Shown piece by piece: positions 59,860 through 64,000 of a stretch of 64,000 nucleotides of DNA. How positions within the stretch are numbered: position 1 is the first letter of the stretch; each line of letters opens with the position of its first letter. Position numbers and translations under genes: made by a program. Source of the DNA: CALBPI01 sp038529355 (GTDB lineage Bacteria; Pseudomonadota; Gammaproteobacteria; Steroidobacterales; Woeseiaceae); the NCBI GenBank assembly GCA_038529355.1, contig JBCBDU010000005.1, positions 61,427 through 125,426 of the forward strand, written 5' to 3'. The notes below the pieces were generated by a model. It worked only from the letters and a program-made list of their open reading frames with translations, was not told the origin of the DNA and did no database searches.

Positions 59860-61544
59860 TGGCCCGTCGTGCGCGCACCAATCCGCACCCGGATCTGTTT
59901 GCAGGCGCAGCGGCAGCGGCACGCGGAACAAAACCGCGCATTGCGCCCATCGCCCGCAACAGGCCGGCACCGGATCGTGCGCCTGCGCGTGACCCGGTGT
60001 GGTTGTGCGTGCATTTTCCGTCATTGCCGTTGCAAGTGCTCAAAGCGCAATGCGACATCGATGCGCCGTGTGTTGTCGTCAATGATGACCGTGCGCGTAC
60101 GCTAGCCGCTGTCAATCGTGCTGCACACGCACACAGCATTTTCGCCGGCCACGCACTCAAGCACGCGTTGGCGTTGTGTTCGCAGTTAACCATTGTCGAG
60201 CGTGATCGCGACAAGGAGTTGGCGGCGCTGACGCAGGTCGCGCAATTGTTGATTGTGTTTAGTCCGACGGTCAGCGTGTTAGCACCTGATGCGGTGTTGC
60301 TGGAGGTGCGGCCAAGCCTGAAGTTGTTTGCCGGCATCGAAGCGTTATGTGCGGCGTTGCTTGCGCAATTGCGCGATCACGGGCATCACGTGCGCTACAG
60401 CGTGGCACCGAGTGCCAGCGGTGCAGCGTGGCTCGTGCGCGCCGGCGTGTTTGTGGACCCGGTTGAAGTGGTGTCGCAAGGCGTACACGCGAGTGGTTTT
60501 CAGCAGCAATTGCATGCGCTGGACATCGAGGTCACCGGTTGGCCGGATGCGACGCTGCGCGCACTACGTGAAATGGGCGTAACTCGCGTGGGCGATTGCC
60601 GGCGACTGCCGCGTGCCGGGCTCGCGCGACGGTTTGGCGCATCGCTGTTGCAATCGTTGGGTCAGGCGTTCGGCGAATTGCCGGAGTTGCATACGCCACT
60701 GCAACCGCCGGCGCATTTTGATGACCTGTTGTTGCTCGATACCGAAATTTCAGCGGCACCACAGTTGGCGCACGGGTGCTGCGTGTTGCTGTCCCGATTG
60801 GAGCAGTTCCTGCGCGCACAGCAAGGCGCCGTACGCGTGCTCGCATTCACATTTCATGGTTGGCGCGAACCGGCCGGTCAGTTGACGGTGTCGCTCAGTC
60901 AGCCGGGTTTTCGTATGGCGGATTGGCAGCGCTTGTTGGATGCGCATCTGGAGCGTTGCTCACTGACGCAACCTGCCGTGTCGATCCGTTTGCAGGCACA
61001 GATCAGTGAACCGCTGAGCGCCGAGAGCGGTGCGCTGGATTTTGCCAGCAAGCAACCCGGTGCACATTTGATCGACAACACTGCGTTGCATGCACTGCTC
61101 GATCAGTTTCGCGCCCGGCTTGGCGATGAAGCTGTCAATGCCTTGCGTCATGTGCCCAGTCGACAACCAGGGCAGGCATCCCAAACGTCATCGCCAATGG
61201 TCAGTGATCAGCCTGGCAGTGATTTGCCGCCGGACTGGTTGCTACACGATGTGCCTGCGGGTGTACAAACGTTGACGCGCTCGCAGGCTTTGTTGTTGCA
61301 ACGGCCCTTGTGGTTGCTGCCGGCACCACGCGCGTTGCCGATAGTGAACGCTACGCCGACGTACCAGGGCGCATTGCGGTTGGTGCACGGTCCGGAGCGC
61401 ATTGATGCGCAATGGTGGGAAGCTGCGCACAGCAGTCGCGACTATTTTATTGCAGAGAATGCGTCAGGCACACGATTGTGGATCTATCGTGAACTGGATG
61501 CTGAGGGGCAACCAGGCTGGTGGTTGCACGGCGTGTTTGGCTAA
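59859..61544 (+). CDS. imuB: ImuB, catalytically inactive Y-family polymerase homologue
   Basis: 561 residues. Y-family fold (VWLCVHFPSLPLQVLKAQCD start, FSPTVSVLAPDAVLLEVRPSLKLFAG, RYSVAPSASGAAWLVR), but the catalytic acidic residues of DinB are missing: the first Asp is replaced in CVHFPSL, and the S-x-D-E-like motif reads LEVRPSL. This is standard for ImuB, which acts as an adaptor linking DnaE2 to the beta clamp. ATG shares a base with the imuA stop. The extra N-terminus (about 45 residues rich in Ala, Arg, Pro) precedes the core. Confidence 0.94.
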   Translation: MARRARTNPHPDLFAGAAAAARGTKPRIAPIARNRPAPDRAPARDPVWLCVHFPSLPLQVLKAQCDIDAPCVVVNDDRARTLAAVNRAAHAHSIFAGHALKHALALCSQLTIVERDRDKELAALTQVAQLLIVFSPTVSVLAPDAVLLEVRPSLKLFAGIEALCAALLAQLRDHGHHVRYSVAPSASGAAWLVRAGVFVDPVEVVSQGVHASGFQQQLHALDIEVTGWPDATLRALREMGVTRVGDCRRLPRAGLARRFGASLLQSLGQAFGELPELHTPLQPPAHFDDLLLLDTEISAAPQLAHGCCVLLSRLEQFLRAQQGAVRVLAFTFHGWREPAGQLTVSLSQPGFRMADWQRLLDAHLERCSLTQPAVSIRLQAQISEPLSAESGALDFASKQPGAHLIDNTALHALLDQFRARLGDEAVNALRHVPSRQPGQASQTSSPMVSDQPGSDLPPDWLLHDVPAGVQTLTRSQALLLQRPLWLLPAPRALPIVNATPTYQGALRLVHGPERIDAQWWEAAHSSRDYFIAENASGTRLWIYRELDAEGQPGWWLHGVFG

Positions 61545-64000
61545 TGAGCGCAGGCTATGCCGAATTACATGCGCTGAGTAATTTCAGTTTTTTGCGCGGC
61601 GCCTCCCACCCGGAAGAGTTGGTCACAACGGCGCACGCTTTGGGATACCGCGCGTTGGCGTTGACCGATGAATGCTCGTTGTCGGGTGCGGTTCGTGCGC
61701 ACGCTGCGGCCAAGGCGTGTGACCTGCCGTTGATCATCGGTGCCGAGTTTGTATTGCACGACGGTGTGCGTTTGGTCGTGCTCGCCAACAGTCGGTCAGG
61801 GTACGCCGGTTTGTGTCGCCTGATCAGTCTGGCGCGTCGCGCGGCACCCAAAGGCAGTTACGCATTGGACGCGCAAGGCGTGCAATCCGTCGCGGCGTTG
61901 CGTGACGGCAAGGGGCTTGCCGATTGCAGCGTGCTGTGGGTGCCTGGTAACGATTTTGAATCGCGTGCAGCGCTTGGCTGGTTGACCGATGTGTTTGCTG
62001 ATCAGTTGTGGATCGCGGTCGAGCTGTTTCCCGATGGCGTGCACCGGCTGCGTCTGGATGCGGTGCAGCGTCTGAGTGCCTACTACGGATTGCCGGCAGT
62101 TGCTGCCGGTGACGTACACATGCATTGCCGCAGTCGGCGTGCGTTGCAAGATACGCTGACAGCGATTCGCCTGCGCACGCCGGTGCACGAGGCCGGTTAT
62201 GCGTTGTATGCCAACAGCGAACGCCATTTGCGCAAGCTCACTGTGTTGCAACGTTTGTATCCGCCTGAGTTGCTGGAACAAACGCTCGCGGTTGCTGAGC
62301 GTGCGCAATTTTCACTGGACGAAATTCGCTATGAATATCCCCAGGAATTGGTGCCGAGCGGGCAAACGCCGGGCAGTTGGCTGCGCGCACTGACCGAACG
62401 TGGCATGCGTCGCCGTTGGCCAAACGGTGTTGATGACAAAACGCGGCAATTGGTGGAGCACGAGTTAACGTTGATTACCGATCTGCAGTACGAACCGTAT
62501 TTTCTGACCGTGCATGACATCGTGGCCTGGGCGCGCGAGCAAGGCATCTTGTGTCAGGGGCGCGGTTCGGCGGCGAACTCGGCCGTGTGTTTTTGTCTGG
62601 GCATCACCGAGGTGGATCCGGCGCGCCAATCCACGCTGGTCGAGCGTTTCATTTCTCGCGAGCGCAACGAGCCACCCGATATCGATGTCGACTTCGAGCA
62701 TCAGCGCCGCGAAGAGGTGATTCAGTACATCTACCGCAAGTACGGTCGCGAGCGCGCAGCGCTGGCCGCGACAGTCATTTGTTACCGACCGCGCAGCGCG
62801 ATGCGCGATGTTGGCAAGGCGCTGGGTTTGCAGGATCTGCAGGTCGATCAACTGGCGCGCAACATGCAGTGGTGGGATGGCAACCAGGTTGATGATGTAC
62901 GCGTGCGCGAAGCGGGCTTTGATCCTGACAATCCGTTGATGCGGCAGCTGTTAACCCTGGTGCGGCAGATCATCGGTTTCCCGCGCCATCTGTCGCAGCA
63001 CGTAGGCGGTTTTGTGATCAGCGAGTCGCGGCTCGACGAGCTGGTGCCGGTCGAAAATGCCAGCATGCCCGATCGCACGGTCATTCAGTGGGAGAAAGAC
63101 GATCTGGAATCGCTTGGTTTGCTGAAGGTTGATGTGTTGGGTTTGGGGATGCTCAGTGCGATTCGCCGTTGCTTCGACCTGATCCGCCAAACCGGCGGCG
63201 AGCAACTGACGTTGGCCAGTGTGCCGGTCGGCGATACGGCCACCTACGACATGATTTGCGAGGCCGACACGATGGGGGTGTTCCAGATCGAGTCGCGCGC
63301 CCAGATGGCGATGCTGCCGCGACTGCGCCCGCGCTGCTACTACGATCTGGTCATCGAAGTCGCGCTGATCCGGCCGGGGCCGATTCAGGGCGACATGGTG
63401 CATCCATACTTGCGTCGGCGTAACGGTGAGGAGGCCGTAACTTACCCCAGTGAAGATGTCCGCGACGTGCTTAAGCGCACATTAGGTGTACCGATTTTTC
63501 AGGAACAGGTGATGGAGCTGGCAGTCGTTGCGGCCGGTTTCAGCCCTGGTGAAGCTGATCAGCTGCGGCGCGCGATGGCCGCCTGGAAACGCCGCGGTGG
63601 TTTGGGGCCGTTCGAGAGCAAACTGAAAAGCGGTATGCGCAAGCGCGGTTATGACAATCAATTTGCCGAACAGATTTTCGCGCAGATCAAGGGGTTTGGA
63701 GAGTATGGATTCCCCGAATCGCATTCGGCCAGTTTTGCGTTGCTTGTGTATGTGTCAGCGTGGTTGAAGTGCCATCACCCGGCGGCGTTCATCGCCGCGC
63801 TGATCAACAGTCAACCGATGGGGTTCTACAGTGCCTCGCAACTGACGCAGATGTTGCGCCGCAGTCACGGTGTAGAGGTGCGTCCGGTGGATGTGCGGCA
63901 CAGCGACTGGGATTGCTCGCTGGAGCCCGCGACAGACAGCGATGGCAAGCCTGCATTAGCGCTGCGTCTGGGTTTGCGTTTGGTGCGTGGCTTCGGTGAG
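61544..64000 (+). CDS. dnaE2: Error-prone DNA polymerase DnaE2 (5' part, cut by window end)
   Basis: 819 codons are visible with no stop; the family is a little over 1000 residues, so about a fifth is missing. The start ATG shares its first base with the imuB TAA. PHP domain: AELHALSNFSFLRGASHPEELV, LALTDECSLSGAVRA, AAGDVHMHC; polymerase palm: GQGRGSAANSAVCFCLGIT-like block, PPDIDVDFEHQRREEVIQYIY with the catalytic Asp residues, SQHVGGFVISESRL, LRRAMAAWKRRGG and FGEYGFPESHSASFALL. The sequence belongs to the C-family polymerase used in SOS mutagenesis, not DnaE1, as position after imuB confirms. Confidence 0.96.
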   Translation, partial: MSAGYAELHALSNFSFLRGASHPEELVTTAHALGYRALALTDECSLSGAVRAHAAAKACDLPLIIGAEFVLHDGVRLVVLANSRSGYAGLCRLISLARRAAPKGSYALDAQGVQSVAALRDGKGLADCSVLWVPGNDFESRAALGWLTDVFADQLWIAVELFPDGVHRLRLDAVQRLSAYYGLPAVAAGDVHMHCRSRRALQDTLTAIRLRTPVHEAGYALYANSERHLRKLTVLQRLYPPELLEQTLAVAERAQFSLDEIRYEYPQELVPSGQTPGSWLRALTERGMRRRWPNGVDDKTRQLVEHELTLITDLQYEPYFLTVHDIVAWAREQGILCQGRGSAANSAVCFCLGITEVDPARQSTLVERFISRERNEPPDIDVDFEHQRREEVIQYIYRKYGRERAALAATVICYRPRSAMRDVGKALGLQDLQVDQLARNMQWWDGNQVDDVRVREAGFDPDNPLMRQLLTLVRQIIGFPRHLSQHVGGFVISESRLDELVPVENASMPDRTVIQWEKDDLESLGLLKVDVLGLGMLSAIRRCFDLIRQTGGEQLTLASVPVGDTATYDMICEADTMGVFQIESRAQMAMLPRLRPRCYYDLVIEVALIRPGPIQGDMVHPYLRRRNGEEAVTYPSEDVRDVLKRTLGVPIFQEQVMELAVVAAGFSPGEADQLRRAMAAWKRRGGLGPFESKLKSGMRKRGYDNQFAEQIFAQIKGFGEYGFPESHSASFALLVYVSAWLKCHHPAAFIAALINSQPMGFYSASQLTQMLRRSHGVEVRPVDVRHSDWDCSLEPATDSDGKPALALRLGLRLVRGFGE

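Noticed and set aside
1..64000. Search for tRNA, rRNA, CRISPR, insertion sequences, integrases or phage genes
   Set aside because: None seen by reading; gene order is chromosomal throughout. A tRNA or CRISPR scan would settle the point.

Overview
The window reads as one contiguous piece of a gammaproteobacterial chromosome with fairly high GC (high 50s by eye). The gene orders support this: sdhCDAB with sdhE-ygfX, rpoE-rseA-rseB-rseC, lepA-lepB-DUF4845-rnc-era-recO-pdxJ-acpS, mfd next to a csiV-like gene and nagZ next to a methylthioinosine phosphorylase gene (both as in pseudomonads), lolCDE, msbA-lpxK-kdsB, rne divergent from rluC, and yceD-rpmF-plsX-fabH. LexA is close to the E. coli protein and its boxes are of the CTG-N10-CAG type. 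I cannot name the genus. I see no prophage, insertion sequence, CRISPR array, rRNA or tRNA gene. Coding density is very high and many genes overlap by 1 to 8 bases.

Layout. 1-1926: 3' part of lysS, a thioredoxin-fold protein and a small outer-membrane barrel. 2062-7314: a complex II island, with ygfZ divergent from DUF1674(sdhAF4)-sdhC-sdhD-sdhA-sdhB-sdhE-ygfX. 7413-10419: the sigma-E envelope-stress operon with a likely autoregulatory promoter, ending in a small glutaredoxin-like gene. 10490-20930: a long co-directional run for translation, secretion, RNA processing, repair, vitamin B6, ACP activation, rRNA methylation, peptidoglycan recycling and purine salvage. 21025-26748: a PAS plus degenerate GGDEF protein, then csiV and mfd on the minus strand. 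26749-29938: lolC-lolE-lolD. 30623-37378: comEC-exbB-exbD-msbA-lpxK-kdsB (DNA uptake and lipid A/KDO supply). 37375-40344: minus-strand metabolic genes and a low-molecular-weight phosphatase. 40563-47819: rne, rluC and the yceD-rpmF-plsX-fabH cluster. 47867-57943: a looser envelope and accessory block (VOC protein, DUF5916 barrel, lipoprotein peptidase, Mpo1-like protein, beta-lactamase-fold lipoprotein, L,D-transpeptidase, DUF2167, Lpp-like lipoprotein). 58240-64000: an SOS mutagenesis cassette lexA-imuA-imuB-dnaE2 behind two LexA boxes; dnaE2 runs off the end.

Most genes are housekeeping and their calls are firm. The points I find most worth checking are a roughly 70-base, about 14% GC patch inside nagZ; a textbook terminator hairpin inside the 5' end of the imuA frame, which puts in doubt either the imuA start or simple read-through from lexA; a perfect 30-base palindrome ahead of the DUF2167 gene; the grouping of two SDH flavinylation factors and ygfZ around one sdh operon; and a GGDEF domain whose catalytic signature is lost.
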